64,000 bases of DNA from UBA4877 sp002399285 (GTDB taxonomy: Bacteria > Bacillota > Thermoanaerobacteria > Thermoanaerobacterales > UBA4877): contig DAIPGN010000001.1 of NCBI GenBank assembly GCA_036771835.1, forward strand, positions 310,001-374,000, in the 5' to 3' direction. Position numbers and translations under genes: made by a program. Shown piece by piece: positions 7,664 through 16,808 of the stretch. The notes under the pieces are model-generated. The model saw nothing but the letters and a program-made list of their open reading frames with translations, did no database searches and was not told the DNA's origin. How positions within the stretch are numbered: position 1 is the first letter of the stretch; each line of letters starts with the position of its first letter.

Positions 7664-9378
7664 GTAAAATAATTCTTTAAAGCAATTAAAAATTCTGTTC
7701 CTGAACCGGGAATACTGTTTATCTGTATATTCCCGTCCATGGATTCCACAATGTGCTTCACTATGGCCAGGCCGAGTCCCGTCCCTCCTGAATTTCTCGA
7801 TCTGCCTTTATCTACCCGGTAGAACCTTTCAAATATTCTCGGGATATGTTCCTCTTCAATACCTATCCCCGTATCTTCAACGGAAATAAAGACGTCATTA
7901 TCATCTTTCCACGCCTTTATCCATATATATCCGCTATCCTTATTATACTTAATGGCATTATCAATGAGATTGAGCAGCAGTTGATGTATCCAGTCCCTAT
8001 CAGCCAGGATTTGCAAATCGTCCGGCCGTATGGATAGACTTACTTTGATATTTTTCTCATGCGCTTTATTATCCAAGATGTATACCACATTTTCGACCTC
8101 ATCCTTCAGGTTGACATATTCTTTCTTAACATCGTCCTTGACATTTTCAATTTCAGATAGTGTCAATATGTCATTTATAAGGCGGGTCAATCTGTCCGTC
8201 TCTAAGGATATGATATCCAAGAATTTGTTTAACGTGGCCGCATCCTTGACATTACCCCCCTGCAAGGTTTCTACGAATCCCTTGATTGAAGTGAGCGGAG
8301 TACGAAGTTCATGGGAGACATTAGCCACAAAATCACTTCTTATCTTTTCGAGTTTTTTAAGCTCGGTTATATCGTTGAAAACGATCACGGAGCCTATCTT
8401 ACTATTAGGGTGTTCCGTACTCATTATAGGATTTATATACACCCTCAGAGTCTTATTCTGCGGCAAGTTTATCTCAAAATCCATGTCCATATCCGTCCTG
8501 TTGTTAATATAATCTTCCAAAGACTGTGCAAGTTTATAATTTCTAACGACTTCCAGCAGATGTTTCCCTATCACATCATAATCAACAATATCCAGGATAT
8601 TTTTAGCCGAGTCATTTATCAGTATCACTCTTCCGCTATTATCTATTGCTATAACGCCGTTCACTATGCTTTTTAATACGGCTTCCAGCTTGGAGTTCCT
8701 GTCATACATGTCCTGCATAGTGGATTTCAATTTGGCAGCCATATAGTTAAAAGTTTTTATTAAATCTCCAATTTCATCATCATACTCATATCTTATCGTT
8801 CCGCTGTAAGTACCGTTGGCAACATTGTTTACCGCATTGGTAATCGTCTTGATAGAGCGCATATTATAATATATAAATCTATACCACAAGACAGTGGAAA
8901 TTATTAAATCTATAATAAAGATCAAAATAAGATATGCCCATGCATCAGCGTCAAAAGCAGCATTTTTATTATATGAGGCAGACAGGAATACAGAGACTGT
9001 CCTATCTTCAGATGAAGCGGCGGCAGAAATCAGGCGGTCGTCTTCTTCTATCTTTACTAGATCCGCTCTGCCTTCGTCCGTCATTTTATCCTGGAGGTCA
9101 GCCAATAATTTTTTATCGGTCCATGAACCTGCAATAATTTTCCCATTTTTTGTGACTAAAACATCGTTATTAGTACCATCGGCGTATTTTTTAATATATT
9201 CCTTCAAACTGTCTGTATTCTCCGATAGGTAGATGATTTGAGCCGCATCGTCATTTAAATTTTTACTCATTAACTTGATTGCCTGAGTTGAATATATGTT
9301 TAAAAACAAAATATAACTCAAAGATAGAGTAAGACACATAATGATAACAAAACTTATAACAAGTCTTTTTTGCATCAC
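7660..9378 (-). CDS. phoR: Phosphate-sensing histidine kinase PhoR
   Basis: Membrane sensor kinase of the phosphate two-component system. Domains in order: TM helix about 7-28, an extracytoplasmic region of about 120 residues, TM helix about 147-167, HAMP about 168-225, PAS about 230-335, HisKA with FVANVSHELRTPL (phospho-acceptor H356), then HATPase with N box LLLNLIDNAIKYN, DTGIGIEEEHI and GGTGLGLAIVKHIV. Length (572) is typical of PhoR with an extracellular loop. Its start overlaps the phoB stop (ATGA). Its own stop lies inside the pstS Pho box. Confidence 0.92.
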   Translation of the reverse strand: MMQKRLVISFVIIMCLTLSLSYILFLNIYSTQAIKLMSKNLNDDAAQIIYLSENTDSLKEYIKKYADGTNNDVLVTKNGKIIAGSWTDKKLLADLQDKMTDEGRADLVKIEEDDRLISAAASSEDRTVSVFLSASYNKNAAFDADAWAYLILIFIIDLIISTVLWYRFIYYNMRSIKTITNAVNNVANGTYSGTIRYEYDDEIGDLIKTFNYMAAKLKSTMQDMYDRNSKLEAVLKSIVNGVIAIDNSGRVILINDSAKNILDIVDYDVIGKHLLEVVRNYKLAQSLEDYINNRTDMDMDFEINLPQNKTLRVYINPIMSTEHPNSKIGSVIVFNDITELKKLEKIRSDFVANVSHELRTPLTSIKGFVETLQGGNVKDAATLNKFLDIISLETDRLTRLINDILTLSEIENVKDDVKKEYVNLKDEVENVVYILDNKAHEKNIKVSLSIRPDDLQILADRDWIHQLLLNLIDNAIKYNKDSGYIWIKAWKDDNDVFISVEDTGIGIEEEHIPRIFERFYRVDKGRSRNSGGTGLGLAIVKHIVESMDGNIQINSIPGSGTEFLIALKNYFT

Positions 9379-10094
9379 CGTACCCCTCTGTCCCTAAACT
9401 TATAACCGACGCCTCTGACTGTTTCTATATACTGAGGATGATTATCATCTCTCTCTATTTTACTTCTGAGATGCCTTATATGTACATCCACAGTACGAGT
9501 CTCGCCGGAATATTCATATCCCCATACCTTATCAAGCAAATAATCTCTTGTCAGTACCCTGCCTTTATTTAAAACAAGGAGTTTTAGCAATTCAAATTCC
9601 TTTAAAGTTAAGTCAAGCGGAATCCCGTTTTTGGTCACCATAAATTTTTCACAGTCAATTTTCAAATCATCGATTTTGATTATTTCATTTCCTTCACCAT
9701 CATTTGATCCGGACCCATTAATTTTAGACCTTCTTAAAACCACCTTTATTCTTGCCAATAGTTCTCTTATACTAAAAGGTTTTGTAATGTAGTCGTCTGC
9801 CCCCAGTTCAAGACCGAGTATTTTATCGAATTCTTCACTTTTAGCCGTTAGCATTATTATGGGTATCGACTTTGTATTCGCTTGGGATTTTAAAGATTTG
9901 CAGACCTCAAAGCCGTCTATATCAGGCAGCATGAGATCCAATATGATAAGATCGGGTAATATTTCCGCAGCCTTAGTCATTCCGTCGCTGCCATTATCGG
10001 CGGCGTATACATTATAACCGGCATTAGAAATATTGAAGTTCAAAAGCTCCCGTATATTTTGCTCATCCTCGATTATCAATACTTTATCCGACAC
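9375..10094 (-). CDS. phoB: Phosphate response regulator (PhoB/PhoP, OmpR family)
   Basis: Receiver domain (1-120) with the phospho-acceptor D53 in ILDLMLPD and K at LTAKSEEF. A C-terminal winged-helix DNA-binding domain follows (RVLTRDYLLDKVWGYE, TVDVHIRHLRSKIE). On phosphorylation by PhoR it should bind the TTAACA repeats in front of pstS and pstC. The start is a GTG at 10094 behind an AGAGG; the nearby ATG is out of frame. Position next to phoR and the pst operon identifies it as the Pho regulator rather than another OmpR-type protein. Confidence 0.92.
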   Translation of the reverse strand: MSDKVLIIEDEQNIRELLNFNISNAGYNVYAADNGSDGMTKAAEILPDLIILDLMLPDIDGFEVCKSLKSQANTKSIPIIMLTAKSEEFDKILGLELGADDYITKPFSIRELLARIKVVLRRSKINGSGSNDGEGNEIIKIDDLKIDCEKFMVTKNGIPLDLTLKEFELLKLLVLNKGRVLTRDYLLDKVWGYEYSGETRTVDVHIRHLRSKIERDDNHPQYIETVRGVGYKFRDRGVR

Positions 10095-10108
10095 ATGTAC
10101 ACCTCTTT

Positions 10109-10930
10109 TCAGCGTAACATAATTATGGCGCAGTGCAGTCCCGTCTTGCCATCGCGTCTATATGAGTAAAAATATCGTTCATTACATGAGGTACATAGGT
10201 TAGATACATAAATATTATCTGTTTTTATACCTCCTTCTGTCAGCTGTAAACTGTTACATTCCCTTAAATTAAGCATATATTTGTTTTCATTGGTTCTATA
10301 CCAACCGGTATATTTCTTAAATTTGTCCAAAAATATTTCATATACATCTTGTCCCACTTCATAGCAGCATTCGCCGATAGAAGGCCCTATTGCCGCAAGG
10401 AGCTTTCCGGGGTCCGTACCAAATTGCTCCGTCATCTTTTTTACCACTTTCGGACCTATCTGCATGACGGTTCCCCTCCATCCCGCATGGGCCAGGCCGA
10501 TTACCTCATTTACCGGGTCGAAAAAATATAGCGGCACACAATCGGCATAAAAAGTTATCAAAGGCAAATCTCTGTCGTCAGTTATCAATGCATCGGCATT
10601 GAATATTTTTTGCTTGAATAATGGGAAAGCTGCATCGGAATGGGCAACCCTCAAAATATTATCCCGATGTATTTGATCTGAAAACGCAAATGATTCTATA
10701 TCGAAATTTAACTTGCGGCATAAAATTTCATAATTTTCTCTCACATTTCGTTTATCATCCAGCTTTTTGGTACCAAGATTCAGGCTGCTGTAACACCCTT
10801 CACTGACGCCGCCGTTCCTCGTCGAAAAAAATGTAAAAACATCTCTCTTTCCAGCCGAATCAAATTTCGGTATATTAAAATACTCAAATTCGCCTATATT
10901 ATTTAACTGAAAAGTTTCGGTCTCATCCAC
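10109..10930 (-). CDS. pgeF: Peptidoglycan editing factor PgeF (laccase-domain, YlmD/YfiH)
   Basis: Cytoplasmic Cu/Zn-type laccase-domain protein that removes wrongly built muropeptide precursors in characterised relatives; older annotation calls it polyphenol oxidase. The three metal-ligand segments are visible: SDQIHRDNI (His), FYADCVPLYF (Cys) and GLAHAGWRGT (His). Other family signatures are FFSTRNGGVSEG and IGPSIGECCYEVG. It lies 5 nt after nrdR and 14 nt before phoB, so the three genes are probably one transcript. Confidence 0.9.
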   Translation of the reverse strand: MDETETFQLNNIGEFEYFNIPKFDSAGKRDVFTFFSTRNGGVSEGCYSSLNLGTKKLDDKRNVRENYEILCRKLNFDIESFAFSDQIHRDNILRVAHSDAAFPLFKQKIFNADALITDDRDLPLITFYADCVPLYFFDPVNEVIGLAHAGWRGTVMQIGPKVVKKMTEQFGTDPGKLLAAIGPSIGECCYEVGQDVYEIFLDKFKKYTGWYRTNENKYMLNLRECNSLQLTEGGIKTDNIYVSNLCTSCNERYFYSYRRDGKTGLHCAIIMLR

Positions 10931-10935
10931 CGCCG

Positions 10936-11394
10936 CTACCTCTTTTCATTCATGAGCTTTTCGATCTCTTCCATAAATGTCCCCACATCTTTAAACTGTC
11001 TATAGACGGATGCAAACCTTACATACGCCACTTCATCGACATTCTTCAATGCCTCCATCACCATTTCACCTATTACCTGCGTAGGCACTTCGCGCTCATT
11101 ATTATTATATAATTCCTTTTCCAAATTTCTTACTATCTCATCCAAAAGATTTACGGAAACCGGCCGCTTCTCGCATGCCTTTATTAAACCGTTCAATATT
11201 TTATTCCTATTAAACGGTTCACGGGAACCATCTCTCTTAATTACCATATATGGTATTTCATCCATCTTTTCGTATGTCGTAAAGCGCCTGCCGCATTTTT
11301 CGCATTCTCTTCTTCTCCTGATGGAATTTCCCTCTTCTGTAGGGCGGGAATCAATGACTTTCGTATCATGATACCCGCAAAACGGGCATTTCAT
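10936..11394 (-). CDS. nrdR: Transcriptional repressor NrdR
   Basis: Represses ribonucleotide reductase genes in response to (d)ATP. The N-terminal zinc ribbon has C3, C6, C31 and C34 (CPFC, CEKC) plus the RRRRECEKCGRRFTTYE signature. The ATP-cone domain (MVIKRDGSREPFNRNKI) follows. The length of 152 residues is standard. The ATG is behind AAGGAGAA. No ribonucleotide reductase gene lies in the window, so its targets are elsewhere. Confidence 0.96.
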   Translation of the reverse strand: MKCPFCGYHDTKVIDSRPTEEGNSIRRRRECEKCGRRFTTYEKMDEIPYMVIKRDGSREPFNRNKILNGLIKACEKRPVSVNLLDEIVRNLEKELYNNNEREVPTQVIGEMVMEALKNVDEVAYVRFASVYRQFKDVGTFMEEIEKLMNEKR

Positions 11395-11466
11395 CGTCTA
11401 TTCTCCTTCCTTCTGTATATGTTACTATACTAATTATACACAACAAGATATTGCAAATCCATATTA

Positions 11467-11709
11467 TTATACAATATCAGGGATATCGACCAAGATAACG
11501 TCGTCTCCTATTTTTCTGATATAGCTCCATGGAATGACAATATCGTTGTTTCTTCTGAATATGCTGAAGACGTTGTTGCTTCCCGGTATCACAACAGTCT
11601 CGATCACACCGTCTTCAAGGTCTATATCTATATCCGAAATCAAGCCGAGCCTGCACCCGTTTTTAATATTTATGACATCTTTTTCCCTAAGCTCCGATAC
11701 TTTAATCAT
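11467..11709 (-). CDS. YlmC/YmxH family PRC-barrel sporulation protein
   Basis: Small 80-residue protein consisting of one PRC-barrel-like domain (MIKVSELREKDVINIKNGCRLG at the start, VIPWSYIRKIGDDVILVDI at the end). It matches the YlmC/YmxH family of spore-formers. B. subtilis relatives are expressed during sporulation but have no defined biochemical role. It lies between the terminator of the sigG operon and nrdR. The ATG is preceded by AAGGGGGA. Confidence 0.82.
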   Translation of the reverse strand: MIKVSELREKDVINIKNGCRLGLISDIDIDLEDGVIETVVIPGSNNVFSIFRRNNDIVIPWSYIRKIGDDVILVDIPDIV

Positions 11710-11767
11710 ATTTTTTCCCCCTTATGTATCCTACTTATGAATATGAGCCTGAGAATAAAAAAAGCAC

Positions 11768-11795
11768 AAAAAAATAAGGAGTTAAAAAACTCCAT
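11768..11795 (-). terminator. Intrinsic terminator after sigG
   Basis: On the minus strand GGAGTT-TTTT-AACTCC (11793 to 11778) is followed by TTATTTTTTT, about 10 nt after the sigG stop. It ends the spoIIGA-sigE-sigG unit. Confidence 0.85.
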
Positions 11796-11804
11796 ATTTT
11801 CCAA

Positions 11805-12578
11805 TTACACATATTTTCTCATTTGATTCAGCGCAGACTTTTCAAGTCGAGACACCTGCGCCTGAGATATCCCTATCTCCTCAGCCACTTCCATCTGCGT
11901 CTTTCCTTCAAAAAATCTCAATTTTACTATGTTTTTATCCCTATCGTTTAATTTTGACATGGCTTCTCTCAACGATATATTATCAAGCCATGTATTATCC
12001 TGATTTTTATCGTCTCCTATTTGATCCATAACATATATGGCGTCTCCATCATCATGGTAGACAGGTTCAAATAGGGAAATGGGATCTTGTATGGCATCCA
12101 GAGCAAAGACGACCTCTTCCTCCGTGGCATCCAATTCCTTTGCTATTTCAGATATGTTCGGCTCTTTCGCATTTTCATTGATCAACCTGTCCTTTATCTG
12201 TAAAGCCTTATATGCCATATCTCTGAGGGAACGGCTTACCCTTATGGAATTATTATCTCTCAAATATCTCCTTATTTCACCGATAATCATAGGAACAGCA
12301 TATGTTGAAAATCTAACGTTTTGACTTATATCGAAGTTATCTATGGCTTTTATCAGACCTATACATCCTACCTGAAATAAATCGTCCACGCATTCTCCCC
12401 TATTGTTAAATCTCTGTATGACGCTAAGTACTAAACGGAGATTGCCCTTTATAAATTTTTCCCTGGCCTTCTTGTCGCCATTTTTCATTTGCTTCATAAG
12501 TTCCATCATTTCATCATTCTTCAATACAGGGAGCTTAGACGTGTTGACACCGCATATTTCTACTTTGTTGTTGGCCAT
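11805..12578 (-). CDS. sigG: Late forespore sigma factor SigG
   Basis: Sigma-70 family factor that drives late gene expression in the forespore. Regions 2, 3 and 4 are all present (FQVGCIGLIKAIDNFD, RFSTYAVPMIIGEIRRYLRDNN, EIGISQAQVSRLEKSALNQM). The N-terminus MANNKVEICGVNTSKLPVL is the SigG-specific leader rather than that of SigF. The position after sigE is the classical one. The ATG at 12578 follows GGAGGGACAGAT. That Shine-Dalgarno is part of a long-range inverted repeat described separately. Confidence 0.96.
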   Translation of the reverse strand: MANNKVEICGVNTSKLPVLKNDEMMELMKQMKNGDKKAREKFIKGNLRLVLSVIQRFNNRGECVDDLFQVGCIGLIKAIDNFDISQNVRFSTYAVPMIIGEIRRYLRDNNSIRVSRSLRDMAYKALQIKDRLINENAKEPNISEIAKELDATEEEVVFALDAIQDPISLFEPVYHDDGDAIYVMDQIGDDKNQDNTWLDNISLREAMSKLNDRDKNIVKLRFFEGKTQMEVAEEIGISQAQVSRLEKSALNQMRKYV

Positions 12579-12580
12579 AT

Positions 12581-12638
12581 CTGTCCCTCCTCACTATCTA
12601 GTATTACCGATTATTACCTAAGTATTACCGAGGGACAG
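12581..12638 (-). promoter_or_regulatory. sigG leader: SD-sequestering inverted repeat with an internal sporulation-type promoter
   Basis: CTGTCCCTC (plus strand 12581-12589) and GAGGGACAG (12630-12638) form a perfect 9-bp inverted repeat. In the sigG message the downstream arm contains the Shine-Dalgarno. The 40-nt loop carries three copies of GGTAATA on the minus strand (12629, 12618 and 12608, spaced 11 and 10 nt). GGTAATACTA (12608-12599) fits the sigma-F/G -10 pattern GGNNANAHTR; GAATA-N15-GGTAATACTT is a second candidate pairing. A transcript starting in the loop would lack the upstream arm. Confidence 0.6.
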
Positions 12639-12650
12639 AAGAATTATTCT

Positions 12651-13373
12651 TTAAACCATCTTTGTCATTTCCTTTTTTAATCTTTTCAAAATACGCTTCT
12701 CCAATCTGGAAATATAGGACTGAGAAATGCCCAGCATATCCGCTACTTCCTTCTGGGTCTTTTCAATCTCTCCATTCAGCCCAAACCTTAAATTAATTAT
12801 ATCCTTTTCTCTTTTAGACAGTTTTTGTATGGCCATTTTCAATAGCTGTTTATCAACTTCGCTTTCTACGTATTGATAAATGACCTCATTGTCCGTCCCA
12901 AGTATATCGGACAGAAGCAATTCGTTGCCATCCAAATCGACATTTAACGGTTCGTCGATCGAAACCTCCATTTTTGTCTTATTATTTCTTCTTAAAAACA
13001 TCAATATTTCATTTTCGATGCAGCGCGAAGCATAAGTAGCCAATTTTATCTTTTTATTGGGATCAAAAGTGTTTACGGCCTTTATCAGCCCTATAGTACC
13101 AATAGATATAAGATCTTCTACGCTTATTCCCGTATTCTCAAATTTCTTTGCGATATATACGACTAGTCTGAGATTTCTCTCAATAAGCTCGCTCTTTACA
13201 TCTTCTTCTCCGTCTTTTAATCTTTCGATCAGATCGTTCTCTTCTTCACAGCTCAATGGGGGAGGCAAGGCCTCGGGCCCGCCTATATAGTAGATTTCAG
13301 TAATTTTATTCAATAACTTATCTATTAAATTGCGAAAATAACTTACGGGATCACAAAATATATGCATCCTCAT
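12651..13373 (-). CDS. sigE: Early mother-cell sigma factor SigE precursor (pro-sigma-E)
   Basis: Mother-cell sigma factor made as an inactive precursor. The pro-sequence is about 27 residues, rich in hydrophobic and basic residues, and ends before the conserved EIYYIGGPEALPPPL, the region of SpoIIGA cleavage in B. subtilis. The rest is a standard sigma factor (ENTGISVEDLISIGTIGLIK, YASRCIENEI, GISQSYISRLEKRILKRL). I chose the ATG at 13373, 6 nt after GGAGG; an in-frame TTG one codon upstream is too close to the ribosome-binding site. It lies 20 nt after its protease gene spoIIGA. Confidence 0.96.
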   Translation of the reverse strand: MRMHIFCDPVSYFRNLIDKLLNKITEIYYIGGPEALPPPLSCEEENDLIERLKDGEEDVKSELIERNLRLVVYIAKKFENTGISVEDLISIGTIGLIKAVNTFDPNKKIKLATYASRCIENEILMFLRRNNKTKMEVSIDEPLNVDLDGNELLLSDILGTDNEVIYQYVESEVDKQLLKMAIQKLSKREKDIINLRFGLNGEIEKTQKEVADMLGISQSYISRLEKRILKRLKKEMTKMV

Positions 13374-13393
13374 CAAACCCCTCCACTAATTAT

Positions 13394-14278
13394 TTAATCA
13401 GTAAGTAAATCCGTATGCAGTAGAGCACAATATTCATCGTTATTAGATAATTTATTAAAATATACTCCCAGGATCACGTCTTTTATTACCTTAGTCTCAT
13501 CTTCGCCATAAATTTTCAGTTCGTCCGGTTTAATACCCAAAAGCATTCCATTTTCCTTGCCGATATCCTTAAAGGGTAATAATCTGAATCTCTTTAGCCA
13601 TTGCGGTTCGATATTATCAATACTTCCAAAATCAAATAGGCAATTTTGATCCAAGGTCAATATATATTCTCTGACAGGCTCAGGCAATATTTTTTCTAAA
13701 ACATCAAATTCAACAATGATCACAGGCTGATGATTGATGGGTTCATACAACGTATTGCCTGTGTCCAGCAGAGCATATGTGGTAATCGTATCATCATCAA
13801 TTACAATATCCATCTGCATAATGTTTTTATGTATTTTCTTTACATACGCTATGCAATAATATATCAGACAGCAGCCGATAAGTACGGTGATTATAATAAG
13901 CATTACTGGGATATCATTAAACATAAAGATACCTTTATAGATATATCCATCGTTTGAGAATAGATAATAAAGAGAAAAACCGACTCCGCCAAAAACCATG
14001 GTCACCAAATAAAAAAATGATAACAAACGTATAAATTCTCTTAAGCGCGGCGGATAAAAAACGATTATTACAATAAGTGCGGAAAGCATGAGCTTCAGCG
14101 GTACAGTTTGAAAAACAGAATTTCTATAAAAGAACATGGGTATTATATATAGAGATCCCACAAGGGAACCTAAAAAAAAACGTAAAGCATTACTTTTATA
14201 CTTCGCAATGACGGCCGTGATGTAAAGAATCAAATAGTTGACAATAATGTTTTCAAGCAAAATAACGTCTATATACAT
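13394..14278 (-). CDS. spoIIGA: Pro-sigma-E processing protease SpoIIGA
   Basis: Septal membrane aspartic protease that activates pro-sigma-E when signalled by SpoIIR. The N-terminal half has five hydrophobic segments (about residues 1-150). The C-terminal cytoplasmic half carries the single catalytic motif ALLDTGNTLYEP (D-T-G), as expected for a protease that works as a dimer. Length (294) and position directly before sigE are typical. A weak Spo0A-box-like TTTGTCGCAA lies on the minus strand at 14406-14397, but I could not fix the promoter. Confidence 0.93.
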   Translation of the reverse strand: MYIDVILLENIIVNYLILYITAVIAKYKSNALRFFLGSLVGSLYIIPMFFYRNSVFQTVPLKLMLSALIVIIVFYPPRLREFIRLLSFFYLVTMVFGGVGFSLYYLFSNDGYIYKGIFMFNDIPVMLIIITVLIGCCLIYYCIAYVKKIHKNIMQMDIVIDDDTITTYALLDTGNTLYEPINHQPVIIVEFDVLEKILPEPVREYILTLDQNCLFDFGSIDNIEPQWLKRFRLLPFKDIGKENGMLLGIKPDELKIYGEDETKVIKDVILGVYFNKLSNNDEYCALLHTDLLTD

Positions 14279-14401
14279 ATTCGCCCTCAGTATTTTTTGA
14301 TTAATATCAAATCTTCCTAGCGATTAAATTTATGCTTTTATATTACCAAACATGTCATGTATTTTTTGTAAAAAATGGTTATAATAGTCAGTCAAATTGC
14401 G

Positions 14402-14432
14402 ACAAAAAAGAACTCCCATATTAGGAGTTCAA
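14402..14432 (-). terminator. Intrinsic terminator after ftsZ
   Basis: On the minus strand GAACTCC and GGAGTTC (14430-14424 and 14416-14410) form a 7-bp stem with a 7-nt loop, followed by TTTTTT. It separates the dcw operon from the spoIIGA unit. Some read-through is possible. Confidence 0.88.
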
Positions 14433-14444
14433 GGGAAGGAGACT

Positions 14445-15524
14445 TCAAAAGAGCTTACGATTCCTTCTCAGGAATGTTGGTATATCAAGCTCTTCCTCAT
14501 TGTATAAATCAAAATCCATATTTTTTTCTTCATGTCCGCCATCCGATTCTGTTGTCTTTTGTCTGGCATCTTTTTGTTCAAAACCTGTGGCAATTACGGT
14601 GATCTTTATCTCATCATTCAAGGATTCATCGATAACGGCACCGAAAATAATGTTCGCATCTTGATCCGCCGACTCATATATAAAGTTGGCCGCCTCGTTT
14701 ACTTCAAAAAGGCTCAAATTGGGACCGCCCGTAATGTTGAGCAGAACACCTTTCGCCCCTTCTATCGATGTCTCCAGCAATGGACTTTGTATAGCCAACT
14801 TCGCAGCCTCGGTGGCTCTGTTTTCTCCATTTGCAATTCCTATTCCCATATGGGCCAGGCCTGTTTCCGACATTATAGTCTTTACATCGGCAAAATCCAG
14901 ATTCACTAAGCCCGGTACCGTAATCAGATCCGATATCCCCTGTACGCCCTGGCGTAAAATATCATCGGCCATTTTAAAAGCGTCCATCATCGATGTCTTC
15001 TTTTCTACCACCTGAAGCAGTCTATCATTTGGAATCGTAACTAATGTATCGACGTTCTTTTTAAACTCCTCTATCCCCTTTTCCGCCTGTATCATCCTTT
15101 TATGACCTTCAAAGGTAAAGGGTTTAGTCACAACACCGACGGTCAAAACGCCGATTTCTTTGGCTATTTGCGCTATAACCGGCGCCGCGCCGGTGCCGGT
15201 ACCGCCTCCCATACCCGCCGTAATAAACACCATATCGCAGTTCTGCAGATATTCCGCTATCTCATCCCTGCTCTCCTCAGCCGCTTTCTGCCCAATTTCC
15301 GGGTTAGCCCCCGCACCCAAACCCTTAGTAAGTTTTTCACCGATCTGTATTTTGGTTGAAGCAGACGAATGAAATAGTGCCTGCTTGTCCGTATTCATCG
15401 CAATAAATTCCACTCCCTTTAGGCCCTCTTTTATCATCCTGTCTACCGCGTTAGTACCGCCGCCTCCCACACCTAATACCCTTATGGTTGCAAAAGGAGA
15501 GTTTTCCACTTCAAAATCGATCAT
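14445..15524 (-). CDS. ftsZ: Cell division protein FtsZ
   Basis: Tubulin-like GTPase that forms the division ring. It has the N-terminal IRVLGVGGGGTNAVDRM segment, the GTP-binding tubulin signature AGMGGGTGTGAAPV, and the T7-loop segment GLVNLDFADVKTIM. The C-terminal peptide DIPTFLRRNRKLF, which contacts FtsA and other partners, is intact, and the acidic linker before it is short. Length (359) is normal. It lies 25 nt after ftsA and ends the dcw operon. Confidence 0.98.
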   Translation of the reverse strand: MIDFEVENSPFATIRVLGVGGGGTNAVDRMIKEGLKGVEFIAMNTDKQALFHSSASTKIQIGEKLTKGLGAGANPEIGQKAAEESRDEIAEYLQNCDMVFITAGMGGGTGTGAAPVIAQIAKEIGVLTVGVVTKPFTFEGHKRMIQAEKGIEEFKKNVDTLVTIPNDRLLQVVEKKTSMMDAFKMADDILRQGVQGISDLITVPGLVNLDFADVKTIMSETGLAHMGIGIANGENRATEAAKLAIQSPLLETSIEGAKGVLLNITGGPNLSLFEVNEAANFIYESADQDANIIFGAVIDESLNDEIKITVIATGFEQKDARQKTTESDGGHEEKNMDFDLYNEEELDIPTFLRRNRKLF

Positions 15525-15549
15525 ATTATTCTACCCCCTTATCAGTTAT

Positions 15550-16782
15550 TTATTGGAAGAAATCGGAGAAAAACTCTTTGAACTTATCAAACAAATTTAT
15601 ATGACTGCTCATTTGTCTATTTTTTGTATCAGCGGCAGAGCCTAACATTTCGCGTTTATATCTTTCAACATACTTGATAATTCCCACAGCTGCAGAATAT
15701 GTAGGCAAAGAAACCCCTATATAGTCGGGTGAACCTATCCTCACGGGCAAATTGAGTATCTTCCGAGTGAGATCCATACTGCCTTTGATTTGAGAAAGAC
15801 CTCCTCCGGTAAGCACAACCCCCGTTGAAATAGAAGACTTAAGACCGGATTCGATCAGATTCTTATTGGTCAACATTATTATCTCATTTGTCCTTGCCTC
15901 AATTATTTCACATATGTCTCTTGCCTTTACTTTTACCGAAGATTGATTCCCGATGACCTTGACGTCTATTTCTTCATTCTCATCTACCATATCGGACATA
16001 GCAAATCCATACTGTCTCTTTAAATTCTCCGCTTCCTCCAGAGAGATTTTCAGACCGACGGCCAAATCGTTTGTTATATGATCTCCGCCGACAGGCAAAA
16101 GCTTCGAATATATGATCCTACCGTCCTTAAATACTGATATGTCCGTAGTACCTGCGCCAATATCGAGTATGCATGCGCCCAATTCCTTCTCATCTTTTGA
16201 TAAAAGCACCTCACTTTCGGCCAATGGAGAAACTATTATTCCTCCCACCTCCAGATCGGCTTTCCTGATACAGCGAACGAGATTCTCCACAGACGTGGTC
16301 GAAGCTATGACTATGTTGGTATCAACCTCAAGTCTGGTACCTATCATTCCGAGCGGATCGCGTATCTCATCATACCCGTCGATGATATACTGTATCGGTA
16401 TCACATCGATAATTTCTTTATCGGCGGGAATCGCGATGACCTTGGCAGCTTCAATCACCCTTTCGACGTCATGTTTCGTAATCTCCTTGTTTTCCCCGGT
16501 AACAGCTATAATACCCTTGTTTTTTATAAAATTGACATGTCCGCCCGCCATATTGATAAATACTTTATCAACGCCGACATTTGCCATATGTTCGGCTTGG
16601 CTTACAGAATTCCTGATACCCTTGACGGTTTCGTCGACGTCGATAACCACACCCTTTTTAAGACCCTTGCATGGACTCACGCCCACGCCTCTTATTTCTA
16701 TTTCTCCATTTTTGTTTATCTGAGAAATTATCGTACAGATCTTGGATGTGCCAATATCTATTCCCGTAATAAGTTCATTCAT
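15550..16782 (-). CDS. ftsA: Cell division protein FtsA
   Basis: Actin-like ATPase that tethers FtsZ to the membrane. Phosphate-binding segments TGIDIGTSKICTII and ILDIGAGTTDISVF are present, together with the SHS2/1C insert and the adenosine segment VVLTGGGLSQIKG. The C-terminus LFDKFKEFFSDFFQ is an amphipathic helix suited to membrane binding. The partner gene ftsZ follows directly. Confidence 0.97.
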   Translation of the reverse strand: MNELITGIDIGTSKICTIISQINKNGEIEIRGVGVSPCKGLKKGVVIDVDETVKGIRNSVSQAEHMANVGVDKVFINMAGGHVNFIKNKGIIAVTGENKEITKHDVERVIEAAKVIAIPADKEIIDVIPIQYIIDGYDEIRDPLGMIGTRLEVDTNIVIASTTSVENLVRCIRKADLEVGGIIVSPLAESEVLLSKDEKELGACILDIGAGTTDISVFKDGRIIYSKLLPVGGDHITNDLAVGLKISLEEAENLKRQYGFAMSDMVDENEEIDVKVIGNQSSVKVKARDICEIIEARTNEIIMLTNKNLIESGLKSSISTGVVLTGGGLSQIKGSMDLTRKILNLPVRIGSPDYIGVSLPTYSAAVGIIKYVERYKREMLGSAADTKNRQMSSHINLFDKFKEFFSDFFQ

Positions 16783-16808
16783 AAAATTTCCCCCTTTAAA
16801 ATGAAACG

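Noticed and set aside
14397..14406. Spo0A box before spoIIGA
   Set aside because: TTTGTCGCAA has a mismatch in the core and overlaps the T tract of the ftsZ terminator; no promoter at a fitting distance was found.
16112..16723. 203-codon open frame on the plus strand
   Set aside because: It lies wholly antisense to ftsA, has no ribosome-binding site and its translation resembles no protein; it mirrors the codon pattern of ftsA.
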